Source: Bugula neritina (taxonomy: Eukaryota > Bryozoa > Gymnolaemata > Cheilostomatida > Bugulidae). From it: DNA of 64,000 nt. The DNA lies in the NCBI GenBank assembly GCA_964035545.1, contig OZ037767.1, forward strand, positions 11,017,081 through 11,081,080, read 5' to 3'. Shown in pieces: positions 1 to 13,883 of the stretch (positions are counted from its first letter, which is position 1; every line of letters begins with the position of its first letter). The notes under the pieces are model-generated. The model was not told where the DNA came from, made no database searches, and worked only from the letters and a program-made list of their open reading frames with translations. The translations under genes were made by a program, and so were the position numbers.

Positions 1-763
1 CTAACCTGATTTAGCCAAATAGTGTAATATATTTATTTAACCTGTGTAATTGAACTAATGCGAGTTAGAGTTGTCTTCTCAAAACATAACTGGCAGGTAG
101 GCCTGCTGGAAGCCTGCAATCAAGTTTATGATCTTGAAATAAACACCAAACATGCACAGCAAGTCCGGAGATATCGTCACAAGCATTTATTTTTAGACGA
201 TAATTATATAAAAGTATTTGAGCAATCTAAGTACCGTTTGATAGTAAAAGTACAGGAGGGAAAGTGTCCAGTAGGCCTGTTTCTACTACATCTAGTCCTA
301 GTACTGAAAGCATTGGGAGGTTAGCCAAAAGAGTAGTGCACTTACAAGGGCTAATTCCGCTTTATGGCAAGAATAATCTTGTTCCATGCTATTGGCCAAT
401 GCTGGGCATAGTATAAGTAACATGATGCATAGATGATGTGCTAAATTAGGCCTACCATGGTAATGCATTGTATCATAAGCTATTAGCCTAATACTAGCTT
501 ATCTAACGTTAACCTACTGAATGTGTATATTATATAATTACATACACGCCAGCAGTATAGCTGTAAACCGTGCGTGGCATAACTGAAACCCTTGGAATAT
601 TCGGTGATTGTGGTTATTTTTAGCGTTAATCTACTACAGGAGAGAAGTATGGCATTACTATTACACGATACCAGGAGACGCTGCAAAATCTCAAATCTCA
701 ACCGAGCAGCCTCTTACTACCAAGTCACTAGTGATTAGAGAGTTTGTCATTAGAGTTGATTAG

Positions 764-896
764 TTACAGTCAGTCAGTGTACAATGAGTCAGTATTCAGT
801 CAGTCAATACAAAGTCAATCAGTAGTTACTAGTCAGTAGTTAGTACGCAGTCACTTAGTGTACAGTGAGTCAGTACGAAGTCACTTAGTGAACAGT
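764..896. repeat. Degenerate AGTCAGT minisatellite
   Basis: The motif AGTCAGT and close variants (CAGTCAATAC, CAGTCACTTAGTG, GTACAGTGAGTCAGTACG) recur in irregular tandem order. Two near-identical blocks containing AAGTCACTTAGTG or CAGTCACTTAGTG follow each other near the right edge. This is plain tandem duplication with no coding content. Confidence 0.6.
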
Positions 897-2572
897 GAAT
901 ACACATTGCACAGTTATAGAGCCAAAAACTACTCAGTGACACTCAAAAGAGGCGTTTCTTTGCCAGTATTTCAGAAAATATTGTTGAAACATTTAGCTTG
1001 CAAAGTCAAAGGTGAAACACATCAGAAGGAGAGAGAAAATAGGAACAACCTGATCCACATCAACTTGAATAAACTAAGTTTATCTAGTCTATGGAATAAG
1101 TCACCAAGTAGCTGACAATATCAATACATAGCAAACCCTCTAGGTTATGCCACACCAGTGTCCATAATAGATAATGTCAGTACTACAAACCAGGATTCAT
1201 AAAATCATTTAAACAACAATATCCTCTATTGCTGCATGTAAAAGGCTAACCATGTATACCTTATCCGTAGCAGTAGTATGCTATATAACCTGCAACAGTA
1301 ACCAAGTAAAAAGCCAGTTGAGAAGAATTCAGTCATACTGGTAACAGCTAGACCAAGACTGGATATACAGAAATGAGATCATTTCCTTTCACTACACCGG
1401 ACGTCAAAGCTCAGTTTTACCATGACTACTGATTACCAAGCAATGTAGAGAGAATACTTCCCAAAATGACTAGCCAGCCCTCCTGTATTCGGATAAGAGA
1501 ATAATGTATGGATATTGCTTACAGAATACTGTACCTAGGTTCTAGCTACTTGAGAAATTTTCCACACATTTTCCCATATTCATAATATTTGCACAAAGAT
1601 GTCTTAAAAACCAATATTAGTCATTGTTAGCATGCAAAAATAGAGTAAACAATTTCTAGTTTGCTGGGACAAAAAAATAAAAGTGTTAGTGAAAAAAATA
1701 TATTAAGTAACGCTTGGCAACTTTTAACTCATCATTTTCTGATTTAATTATTAAGAAAAAAGTAGTTTTGGTAATTCCAACATAATATTATGTACCGATT
1801 AAAACTTGCCTTTTTGAGGTGGGGGTTTGTGTGAAACCTAGCCAAGCTATTTCCTTATAGAAGGAGTATTATACATATTATTATTTGTTGTGGAAAAGGA
1901 GCAGTGCACTGCAGCATTGAACTTGATGAATATGTGTGTAATATTACGATTCAAACAATTGGGTAACGATAAGTCAGTGAAACATGTGTTGCTATTGTTT
2001 GTCAACTTCACCTTATTTGCACAGTTTCAACTGCACCAGTCAGCCTTGGCTCTATTGAGATTCAGCAACAGTTTTTCAATAGCCATTAGTTATCAACACA
2101 ATATGTAGATAATTAAAGTAAGTAGAACTTGATATAGTAGAGCTCAGTGAAGTGCAATGACTCTAGTGATTCCAGTTCAAAGTTATATCACAATGCATTA
2201 CATTGCTGCATGTTACAGTTGATGTTAATAACACGTGAGTGAACCAGGAACCCTGGGAAATAGCATTGCGTACATCACAGTAGTTGTTACGTGTTTTTAT
2301 GAGTTTCTCAGAGGTGTGCAGATATGTTGGTTTTCAAAAAGTATTCTGATCCCAGCTTTCGAAGCCCTCCAACCCCCACCCCTCCTCCCTCCCTTATCAA
2401 GAGGAAGCCACACAAGCCTTGCATAACATTTCCATCTCAGTATAAACAGCTAGTCAACCCCTGTGAGCTACTTCACAGCACTGCTTGAACCAGATAAACT
2501 TTGTAGCTCAGTGATAGTTTAAGTGTTGATAGAAGCAGCAGCAACACATAAGAACACCACGTGACCTCATCA

Positions 2573-2665
2573 GTGGTAGGGGTAGTGGTGGTGGTAGCAG
2601 CAGCAGCAGCAGCAGTAGCAGTAGTAGGAGTAGGAGTGGTAGTGGTAGTGGTAGCAGTACTCTGC
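2573..2665. repeat. GGT/AGT/AGC triplet microsatellite
   Basis: A run of GTG, GTA and GCA triplets includes five consecutive AGC units. On the minus strand it yields a Thr/Ala-rich pseudo-frame, which I do not regard as coding. Confidence 0.7.
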
Positions 2666-5600
2666 ACTAGTAGTAATATCACCAACAGTTAGTAGCAGTA
2701 TGATAGCCATGAACTAGTAGTAGTGGGTGTACCTATTGATAGTTATATAAGTACTGTAAGCCCATCCAGGTCAACATTATCATGCACAAAGTCACTGTTT
2801 CTATAAATGTTATCACTCTCAGCTAGTGACTTATTCACCACAATCGGACCACCATATATATCACTTGTAGTTACCAATGGTGAGTTCATTACCACTAAAT
2901 GATTACATTGCATCATTGTTGAACTTGCTAGCACATGTGGGGCACTTGCATACATGGGGCACTTGCTAGCAGATGACATCTCTCTGATCTCATGTCACAA
3001 CAAGTTCAATTTACCCAACCAGCACGTGATGCGTGATGTCATCAGTTGATGAGTTGGAGAGATGGTGGGGGCACCTGTGAGGCACTTGCAAGACACATAT
3101 AACATAAAACATTAACCTAGGGCACTGCCTTCAACACTCACTACCATCATGTACATTCTCATAGGACTTCATCACCAATTAGCAATGACGCAATAACTAT
3201 TAGCTCACACCATTCCTATTTCATTAAAACTGCAACACCAGTTTCTAGAATCAGAAATCAACAAAATGCACCTATTTGGAAATTCAGCCAATCAGAACAA
3301 AATTGTCAAAAATCTACTTCGCCAGCAATGCTAAATACTTATTGCATAACATGCACATGTAAAAACCAGTTCTGAAACTGAAACTAGTAAATTAGGACTC
3401 CTTTCACTGTTTAGTAAATGGGCTGAACTTTTAACCTCAAAGACTAGAGTTTCTACTAAAACCTCAAGATGGTATATATATATAGTGAGAAGAAAGCTCA
3501 TCTAAACTACTCATGTGACCCACTAAGTGTTGCCCACTAAAAAGTAAACAATGACCAACCTGAAACAGTTTCAGGTTTCATGTTCCACGGCTGTATCTCC
3601 CATTCACCGCAACAGAAATTCTCTCCAGATTCCGAGAACAAACTAGAGTGAAAAGAGAGGTGGGTTTTTGAACAATTGATAGAAACATTGTAGTATTTCT
3701 TAAGCTAGAAAAAATTAGTACAAAAATTGCATCAACATTAGATTTTAGTAATACAACATGAGAGAGACACTTCAAATTTATGTCTTAAAGTGCTAAAACC
3801 ACACGGCAGGTTGCTAGTCACAAATTATACGTCCACATTAAAATAAATGAATATATTCCTAATAATACTCAAGCAGATAAAAACTAATTTAGAATTGATG
3901 TATCTTAGTAGTATTTCAAATGAAAATGATAGAAAAAAAGGTCACAGCATATATTAGTATATTGTAATAGTCAGCAATCTAGCATGGCAACTAGGGAGTT
4001 CATGGTGACTCATTAAGATTATACAGGCTATATATTTATAATACCATTCATGTCTGACATGACTTTGCTGGGCAAAACTCTTTCACTCATCACTTGCTTC
4101 ACGATACTAATAACATAAACATGTAGTGGGCCATTGAATATGGGTTTTCTTGGGGACTTACAGTACCACATCAACGCAGTGGCATTGTCTATACTCTAAG
4201 GCCTACGCCAATCATAAGCAGTATGGAGACTACATGTACAATAGTTGATTAGGTGGCACATTAATCACACTGAGTAATATAAGATTTAGACTCAATTTCT
4301 CACTACTTCGAGTTGATTAGTAAATGGCTTAAAAAGAATAGATGATACAGTCAGAATATAATTCTACTCATAGTGACTTTATTCGAACAAATCTACATGT
4401 AGGCAGGCATTTAAGTATAAAGATTTCAACCCCTAATGAAGGCAAAAACATTCATCTGGAAATCAGATGAATAAATTATTTCAATATTCCGCAATGTACT
4501 ATCATAACTACAACAACTTACCTCCCTTAAATTTCTGTGCACCTATATCGTTGGTGGACCAATATATCTCAACATTGCATTGGAAGTAGTTTCAGGTCCC
4601 CAGTCAAACATTTTTTTTAAAAATCTGGAACAAATGGATTGAATTATGTACACCAGCTGAGCTTAGACATTAAAACCTTCATAGTTAAAAAAATTGCTCA
4701 GCCTAAATAATTTAAAAAAAAAATTAATTTGTAATTAAAATTAAAACAAAAACTTTCCATACCAAGGAAATAAAATTAACATAAACAATTTGAATTAATA
4801 TTATATAACCCAACCATAAACAACCATCAATATGATAGTTAGTATTCAAAATAAATATTTCAATTTAGTTCTAATATTTATTAATTTAAAATTATATAAT
4901 ATTCCAATACCTAATATTTTAGTCAATATTATTTGAATAAAAAGTAAAACTAGCAAAATTAAATAATTGATTCATTTTTTCTTTGTGTTCAGAAATAACT
5001 AGCAAATAATTACAATAAATATCCTACTCTATAGGCAACAAAAAGACAGCAGATGTTCACCATTGAGTAATAAACTAAATTGGTTAAATATAGCAGTTAC
5101 TTAACTGATACAATGGCCATATTTGCAAAACCTTTTAATTCTTACAATTATTATGTCTAATAGTAATAGTAATAGTAATAGTAATTATTAATTCAAAATA
5201 ACCAATCAAAGTTCAAAGGCAGCCGTATTCTACCAATGACACTAATAGAAAAATACTACAAATAAACCTAATTTAACAACTGATGATAGAATTAAAAAAT
5301 AACAATACTTTTTGCAGTTTGTAGAAAAGTGAATGAACAAACTTTTGGAAAAGCCACCACATGAGAGGAAATAAAAAACTTTCTGCTGAACTGAATGTTG
5401 TTCACGGTCATGGTGATATTAAAGCTCAGATACCAATAGTTATAGTGAAAGTTACATAATCATAATGATAATAAAATTAAGTAATAATGCGAAAATATTT
5501 GAGTTACTATTAGTATTAGTATCAGATTACTACTAGTACTACTATAAGTATTATTCATTTATTGCCAGAGGTATATACTCAAATATTATTTAACTGGCAT

Positions 5601-8521
5601 TTAGTACCACAAACTGGCACTGACTTACAGTTACTAATATTAATACTCCACGACCTCAATCCTACTTAATAAAACGTAACTTGAAAATAAACAATTAACA
5701 AATGATCAAATTTGGGGGAGCCAAGCGAAGCTTTCCCTCAAATTTTATGTTGCAAACAAATTGAGTTTGACAATGGTTGGCATAGTCATACTTATATTAT
5801 ACTGATACGGAAAATCAAAATGAAAATGATTTATTTATAATTATTTTAAAACTAAAAATAAAAGTATAACTAAAAGTAAAAGCTTCAACTTCAAAACTCA
5901 AGAATAACTTAGGCTTAGCCACTGTGACTGAGAAACAGAAAAGAATTACCGATCAGAAATATATATTCTTAAGCAAAAGCGTTTTATTCTTTGTCGCTAA
6001 AATCAGGTGATATAAACATAAATGTTAAAACTTTCACGTTGTGCTTTGTGGGCAAAATCTAGGCATCCAGTTGGCATTTGCATCAGCTGATTGAGTTGTC
6101 GGCGTGTGTTTTGGTGTTTGTTGACATACGCAGCTGATAAAAATTCAATCAAAATATACTCTCGTTAGTAAGAGGTGTTTTATGTCGTTTCGCAAATTAG
6201 TTAATTACTTTTACCAGAATTTAGTCTATAATTTGTTTAACGAGAGTTGTCTACTTAACTATAAATATCTAACATACTTACATCGGCCAAACTAACATTT
6301 GGAAAAACTATAATTTCTGTTTGTTAAAAACAATTTTTAAAAATATAATTTTTTGTGAACATTTTTTTTCAACAGTCAAACTTTTTGCAAATAGGAATAA
6401 TATAAATTTCAAAATGAAGAAAAACCGAGCTAATATATGTTTAAAAGTTTTCCGTTGTTAAAGTTTCATACAACTAGTGCCCTACACTGCCTACAGCTTC
6501 GAAGTATAATTTAATTTTATAGTAATACTAATAGTGTCAGCATGCACAGTGATAATCATTGATTGACATAATATATTTGCACCGTACATACAAACTGAAG
6601 CTACAACTGAATCGAAGATTTTAGATGTATGGTAATTATTATTATATAAATTTCCTGGCCATGAAATTGAAAATGAATGGTCTTAGAAATAAGCCAATAA
6701 CTATAAGTTAAGTATAACTATAAGTATGACATTATGATTAAATTTAACTTAAACTGAAGTTAAGGTTGAACTAATACTAAAACATTTTTATTTAGTTTTG
6801 CATCATCATCAGTTGATGTTATGAGTTAACAATAACTTATTAACTATAAGTATAACTTATACTTATATAATAAGTTATAGTTATAGTTATTGTATAGCAT
6901 TGACTATAAGTTACACCAAGTGACTTAGAATTAGTCTTACTGTTAGTGAGTATAACTATACGTGTTACGGTGTTAGTATATAGCTATAGCTTATAAGGTA
7001 TAACAGTATAAGTATAACATTAACTCAGTTACTCACTATGACTATAACTATTACATTCAGTATAAGTCTAAGATTAAGTCAATATGAATAGAATAGTAAT
7101 ATGAAATAGAAACTGAATACTAATAGTAATAGTGATAGTAATACTAATATGAATATTTATATAATATTGAGGACCATGGGCCATGGCATTGAGAATGAGT
7201 GATTTAGACTCTTGGGGTTAATAATATTATTGTATTTACTATTTATTTTTAATTTTATACTCATGCTTAAAAGGACAGGAAAGCATCACCAAGGCATGGT
7301 CTTAGCTTGGCCTTCAGCCTCTCAAACAGAGGCACAGGACTCGTCTACTAAATCTTCTCATGGAAATCTTGCAGGAAAAAGAACAACACTTAATATTAGC
7401 CAAGGCATATGATGAAATCACACGGAATTGCCAAAATATGTTGATCATCATTAGAAGTGCTGCTCGCGGTAACCTAACATCTATTGTATGCGTAAACTCA
7501 TCAGTATAACATGGTAGTTTCTTACCAAGAACTGTTAGAGACACGTATAAAAATAATTAGCGCAGTTTCTACTAAACCTGTAGTCAAATTCCACACTGTA
7601 AAACAAATGAGGCACTTCTATAACGTTGAGTGTCCCCAAGTGTTTGATATCTTCGAAGGTATTCAGAGGTATCTTAGTATGACTATCATTATGAGTAAAT
7701 CATTATCATATCAATAACTTAAGAAATAAGTAAATTTCCTTTTAGTTTTTAAAATAATTTAACTTATAGTCACTAAATTAAATACTATCCGTCAAATATA
7801 AAATTCAGCAGTAGGAATATATATATAATCATAAAAATAAATTTTGTTTCATCATAAAAGTTATAATATTAATAGTATTTAGGCTTGTTATAGAGTTCAT
7901 GGTGTCAGTATATCATTTTGATGTAGTCTAGCCACTGGCATAGTCGAAACATTTATAATATTAACAATAATAATCACATTTTTCTAATGGCAATGGTAAT
8001 ACAAATAGTATATTGATGGTAATAGTCATAACTACTAATTTTCTGATAGGTTATAGCATCATCATGTTAATTCTGGATACAAAGATTAAATTGTTAACCA
8101 TACTTATAAGATCTATATAAAAATAGCATGCAAACATAATATTAGAATATAGAGATGATCTCTTGTCTTACACATTGTATTATATTGTATTTATTCAACC
8201 AAACACAACACTGGCTGTTATTGATTATGAGTTTTCCATGTATTCACGCCAGCTTGAATCTGGCTTGTTCGAGATATAAAAACAGGTCAAACAACACACA
8301 AATCGTGATCTCAATTGCTCTGAGCCAGTCGGTCTGCAGTTCACGCTCATTTCAATCTTATGCCAATCAATTCAAGTTGATCTCAGCTGAACAGTTTGCT
8401 TGTAGACAAAATAAATAGAAATGGCAAGCTGCCTGTGAGAAAGTAATAAAAATGCAAAGTTATTTTAAGGCCATTGTAGATTATAACTCACTCAAGTCAT
8501 GTTTGTTATCATCTAGTGCTC

Positions 8522-8983
8522 ACTCTAAGCAGGGTTGGGGTAATTGCAATGTGTAATTGTAATTGGTTGTAATTAATTACATTTTTTTCAAATGATTGAA
8601 TGTAATTTGTGATTGATGTATAAAAATGTAATTATAATTAATTACACAGCTTAGGTAATTGATTTTTACAATTACTTTATAATTACAGTTACTTTAAATT
8701 TTTAAATCTTATAAAATTCATACTTTTCTTACCACGCTTACTGTGTAATAAAAAGTTCAGATTAATTAAATGTAGTATTGTATCACCCTGTTATTAATTG
8801 TTGAGAACAAAGAAAGTTCTTCGATGTCAAAATTGCTTGGATAGCTGGAGCCCAGAAGTGAGATTATATAACTTCTATCTATTCCTTGTGAAACCAATTG
8901 TAGTTGTAATTAATTACATCACCATGTAATTGTAATTAATATAATTAATTTTGAACTGTAATTATAATTGTAATGACTCTAAG
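8522..8983. mobile_element. Probable hAT-type non-autonomous element with 8-bp target duplication
   Basis: The octamer ACTCTAAG occurs at 8522-8529 and again at 8976-8983. Directly inside the left copy the sequence begins CAGGGTTGGGGTAATTG, and the roughly 446-bp interior is dominated by TGTAATTGTAATTAATTACA-like motifs. Elements of the hAT superfamily make 8-bp duplications and often start with CAGGG. I do not see a matching inverted terminal repeat at the right end, which reads ATTATAATTGTAATG, so the right terminus may be degenerate. No transposase is encoded. Confidence 0.45.
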
Positions 8984-9410
8984 CCAATGCTCTAAAAATT
9001 ATACAACTCTTGGTGCTAAATGTATATAATGGTAATTAATCAAAGTATTTAAACCTCTTTTAGTATGGTATTTAAATAATTATTTTTCACAGGTTTTTTT
9101 TGAGATCGTGAACAAGCGTTGCAATTAAAATCTTTAATCACAAACCAGTAATTTAAAGTTTTAGAAATTTACCCATTATGTTATACTGAACGAAAATACA
9201 GCTAAATTTGTCATCAAAATGTATAATTCTGATTATTCTAAAAGTGCCTTGGAAACATAAATGTGAAGAATAAATCTAGCTTCATTATTTCTGTGTTGAA
9301 TTAAAATAAAGTGATGTTTTTGCCGATAATAAGTAAAGAAAATGAGCAATCTTGACTCATTTATGTTTATTCATTTAGCCTGTGTGATTTAGGTTATGTG
9401 AAGCTGACCA

Positions 9411-12400
9411 ATGTACCGCAATGCAAAACATGGACCTCCATGGAAAGTCTTATTCTTTGGAACTGACCATTTCTCCTTACCAATATTGAAAGCACTGCAC
9501 GTAGAATTACTAAAAAAGTAAGTTTATCTTTTTTCTTATGAATGATTCAATGAAAGTCAAACAGTACTTATGGAATGAAACCTGCTGTGCGTTACAGGTT
9601 TTTGCTCATCAACTGATATTAATGATATATTTATATTAATAGGTATCTTCCTTTTCGTACAGACTCTGTAGTGAGCAGATTAGAAGTGGTCACTAAATCT
9701 TCACCTGTAAGTTACCAAATTGAGACTAGTATTTGTTGTTACGATATATATATATATATATATTTGGTATTGATACTATTTCGGATATAATAACTTATTT
9801 ATTCATTTTATCGATTACAAATGTGTTTCACGTAGTGCAAGCTACGCTCATCAGGTCGTTGTGTATGTACATGTATATATATAGCCTATGTTGTAATATT
9901 TATTGTTTTAGAATGATGTAAGCAAATTCGTGGCAGAGAACTCTACAGATCTGGTGCACCATGTCTGGCCAGATTTGGACATCACTCCAGGCAAGTTTGA
10001 TGTTGGAGTCATCGCCTCTTTTGGTAAACTAATCCCCAAGAAGCTGATTGACATGTTTCCACGGTATGATCTCACAAAGGTTGTACTGTTTGATGGTGTG
10101 ATATATTGTATAAGTGGTTATAGCATGGCTGGATGGTTTCAGAGGTGTCTGATGTTTAATGCGAGGAGCTCTCACATGCCCCACCTGGTGACCATATTTT
10201 ACGTAGCTCAAGTTCAAGATTGTATGACCCAGGTTTCTTCAAATTAGTCTGGTTTACTCTTATTAGGTTTCGACGTGAAAGCGCTGTAATCAGATTAGAT
10301 ATTCACCTGTGTACGAGCACATTTCATCATTTTTTCTGGCAGCTTCTTATTAAGTATTTTATTCAGGTTTGTGTCTATTGTACATATTGTATTCTTATTT
10401 CTTATGTTTGCTCATGGTGTGAGCTCAAAGGCGAATATGGTCTAACTAGAAATTTACTATTTGTCATATTTGCTAGTGATTAGCTTGAGTCATATTTGTG
10501 AGTCATGTATACAAGGGGGAAGAAGAGGCCTCCACGAGTCATGTGTTGCGCGTTGTATTCTCTATTACAGCAGCTTGAATAAATATTTATCATGAGTGAA
10601 AATTGCAAAAACTACTCTGTTTTTGCTCTATGTCTTTAATATATTTTATATTTTATACTATATGGAATTGTAAGCTTAAAACAGATATGTCACTCACTCC
10701 CAACCTACTAGCCTTTCCTCAATTTTCTACACATGTTTATGATAGCCTTGACCGAAGTTCTAGACTGAGCTATTAGAGATTTATCCTCCCTCAAAATTGT
10801 CTGATCAGTTCAACCAAATACTTTCAATTTATTTCACTAATATTTGCACTATACACACTTACCATCTACAGCATTCCATAGCTATTACTTCAGTTGAGGT
10901 ACCTTGTTTGAAGCTCGGAGTTTCCTAGAAGAGTGGATGACTCCTAATTTAGCAGTTTTCAGCATGGATAATTTGGTACTGGCTAAATTAAACACTAAAA
11001 TGTACCTCAATCTATTATAGACTAAACTAGTGTTTTATATTTTATCTAGCGGTATTCTGAATGTGCATCCTAGTCTGTTGCCTCGATGGCGTGGATGCGC
11101 CCCCATCCCATACACCATACTGGCGGGAGACCAGGTTACCGGCGTGACAATTCAACAAATTCGACCTCACAGGTACAGAGCAGGTTTCTTATCTTTTACT
11201 AAAGAGAGTTGATTGTTGCAACTGGTTGTGGTGTGACATACAAATGTTGTTGCTTTGCTAGATTCGACGTCGGGCCAATAGTCAGTCAGACAGAAGTCAG
11301 AGTACCTCCAGCAGTCACTTCACGGGAGTTGTGTGATCTTCTGTCTATGGAAGGAGCAAGCTTGGTGAGTTTACATCTCTGTATGCTACTCAGGAGTAAA
11401 GTTTACAGTTTGTATGTCATGTATAATGTTACCAAATGATAATGTATTGTCTATACAATTCTGTAGCTTCAGTTATTTTCTTTTTATTTTTCAATCAAAT
11501 AATAATGGTAATTCTTGAGTAGAACAAATTTACTACTGCTGTTGCTGATACTACTACTGCCAACTACTACAAACTACTATAAACTGCTGCTACTGGCATG
11601 CATACTACTTTTAGCACTAATACTATTGAGGATGACAACTACTCAAAGGTCACTGTTTACCTCTCTGTTTACCTCTTCAGTATTTTTCATGTTAGATTGT
11701 TGAAACACTAAGGGATCTGCAACACTTGGAGGACGTTGAGGTGGACCAAGATGATGAATCTGCTACATATGGTTTGTTCTGCCCATATTTTGGGTTATCA
11801 TTCAGTTGTATAACAGTTGCATTAGTTGGTACTAGCGGTACATATATGATCACACAGAACTGCGATGCCTGAAAAATGAGGAGTTGGGAGTTGAGTCACC
11901 TTGGTCTATACAAGTGTACCTAATAGAAATAATATAATGCATGTTACAGCTGTGCTCGCGGCTCATTCTGAATTGTTAGGTATAGACATACGGTGAAAGC
12001 GTTAGCTTTATTTAAATCGATAGCTCATTGTTCTCTTCTGTCTCTTTCAGCTCCTAAAATACACTCAAAAGATATTCGTCTCTGGATTGACTGGAACAAT
12101 GAGACCTGCAAACAGATTGATAGGAAGTTCAGAGCTCTTCAAGATCTGGTATTCTCTAATTGCTTGCAATAATCCTTACTTCTCTCTATTTCAGTTCATA
12201 AAGTTTATTAACTATGGACCATCTCCATCTCCTTTAGCGTCCATGCTTACTATTAGGTTTTTAGCTTACAATTTCATTTTTGTTGGGCACACACTAGACT
12301 TATTTTGCAACTAACTGTTTAAATAAACTGAATTTAACTGATCAACATGAAGCTCTAAAACTGGTATTATTATTGCTATCCTCTTGTTTTTCACCATAAT

Positions 12401-13317
12401 TTTGACCTTTGACCCTGTAACAAATGGTTGCTAAGCAGGAAAGTAGCATCATCTATGCCAGTTGTAAAAATTGGAAAAATTAAACATTTTGATATACATA
12501 ATTATATAACTCCTGGTTGTTCATTTTCTAAAGCTTCCTTCGAATATAATATGAATGTCTATTCAAACAAAACAGTTGGTGCATGGCTGGAATCTCAATG
12601 AAGATATTTCCAATATAACTGAATTGGACATGGTACTCCAGCTAAATCTATATTTATTAAATAGTTCGTTCTCATATGAAGTGTTCTATCTCTACTACCC
12701 GATGTTACAGCACGATATCAAGTCCTATTTTGGCGACCTAAAGGTGAGACTGAGAAATGCAGTGCCGATGCAGGACCTGTGGTGGTACACTCTAAGGGAC
12801 AAGTACATGGCCAGTAGGCCAGGTTCTGCTGTTTACATCAAGTCCAAGGGATGTGTTGTCATCCAGTGTAAGGTGAATAGCTATGCTCTGTTACCCTAAA
12901 TACTTTTCTGTGCATTGCTTACATTGAATCATATTTGTATGTATGCCATTCTTTTGCTACCTTGCATACCTTTCTTTTACTACCTTATATACCTTTCTAT
13001 GCATTATTTTGAGATATTTTGTATTGAATTATGTTTTTACCTAATTGAGCTATACATTGTGACATTTTCATTTGCTTTGTGTGCATTAGGATGGTTTAGT
13101 CGGCATAAGAGATGTGGTGGTTAAAAAGCCTCTAACAGCTATATCCTTCCACAATGGGTACTTATCTAAACCAGAGCTGAAATACACAAGGTTCAGCAAC
13201 ACCAAACTGATAGAGGAGAAAGCATTACAAATACCAAATCGGCAGGACTGTATGGCTATGGAGAAATACTGGCACCGTCAGCTCATGCGTTTGTCTTCCG
13301 GGTTGCCAGATGGTTGA
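9411..13317 (+). CDS. MTFMT: Mitochondrial methionyl-tRNA formyltransferase (9 exons, 370 aa)
   Basis: Transfers a formyl group from 10-formyl-tetrahydrofolate to Met-tRNA for initiation of mitochondrial translation. Exons: 9411-9517, 9643-9706, 9912-10063, 11050-11172, 11262-11364, 11696-11771, 12051-12148, 12711-12872, 13090-13317. All junctions are GT-AG and the phases close exactly (1113 nt). The start is the first ATG before [12 protein letters not shown], the N-terminal family motif. Exon 4 carries [12 protein letters not shown] (about residues 112-123) and exon 5 FDVGPI, so the catalytic Asn112, His114 and Asp151 are present. Exon 6 to 7 gives the APKI segment. Exons 8-9 hold the C-terminal tRNA-binding domain ([18 protein letters not shown], then FHNGYL). 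Vertebrate MTFMT is about 389 aa, so this copy looks intact. The exon 7 to 8 join has the weakest homology but is phased. The gene converges on GTF2H2. Confidence 0.93.
9743..9764. repeat. (TA)n microsatellite in MTFMT intron 2
   Basis: An uninterrupted alternating TA tract lies in the intron between exons 2 and 3. Confidence 0.8.
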
Positions 13318-13883
13318 CCATTAAATGGAGCTGTAATTGCTGCCCTATGGTGTTATACACCGACACGTCAGGAGGTTTGTGTACATAGCAGAAGGCCAAA
13401 GCACAATCACCATAGACACAAGCCAAGTCTATCTTGTGACCGAGTAATGGCATGTGCATAGCAAAGACTTTACAATTAGATAGGAAATTAACACTAAAAT
13501 GTCTCCCAAACAATAGTCTAGACAACCAATTTAGGTGGTTGTGGTGTGTTCAACATGCTTGTGAATATTATCAATTGGAATTTTTATGTATTGACCTTAT
13601 TTAAATATTTGTTTATACTAAATTACATCATTTACTTGTGCATCTATTCTCTAACCAAGAAATCTAGTTCATAGGTATAATATTACAAAAAAAATTTATT
13701 TAAAAAAAATATGTGTGCAAAACGTAATATTGGTGGATTGAGATTACTAATGTTAACAATACATCAAACAAGCAGCATTTCTTTCAGTAGGTAAACTATG
13801 CCTACACATTGTAACACATTTGTGAATGTGATGTATAGCCACAATAAGAAACTTGAGAATAAAACCAGATGAGTCATGATTTC
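13318..13883. other. Convergent intergenic gap between MTFMT and GTF2H2
   Basis: These 566 bp separate the two stop codons and must hold both 3' ends. TTTATT at 13695-13700 is an AATAAA signal on the minus strand, 184 nt past the GTF2H2 stop. The AATAAA at 13858-13863 on the plus strand could serve MTFMT, which would make the two 3' untranslated regions overlap. No other gene is visible here. Confidence 0.5.
13695..13700 (-). terminator. Candidate poly(A) signal of GTF2H2
   Basis: Read on the minus strand this is AATAAA in an A/T-rich context, downstream of the GTF2H2 stop codon. Position and sequence fit, but I cannot see the cleavage site. Confidence 0.45.

Larger units (their letters stand above)
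1..8521. other. Intergenic or unassigned AT-rich region without a recognisable gene
   Basis: I see no open frame with family resemblance, and no chain of phased exons, on either strand. The open frames present are under 90 codons and low in complexity. The stretch holds an AGTCAGT-type degenerate minisatellite (about 764-896), a GTG/GTA/GCA triplet tract (about 2573-2665), TAATAG microsatellite runs (about 5157-5187 and 7120-7150), and a short imperfect palindrome (5708-5748). Untranslated exons or enhancers of MTFMT could lie near the right end, but nothing in the sequence marks them. Confidence 0.55.

Noticed and set aside
7212-7717. Short plus- and minus-strand frames upstream of MTFMT
   Set aside because: No family resemblance, no phased partner exons, and low-complexity surroundings. 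I could not support a gene.
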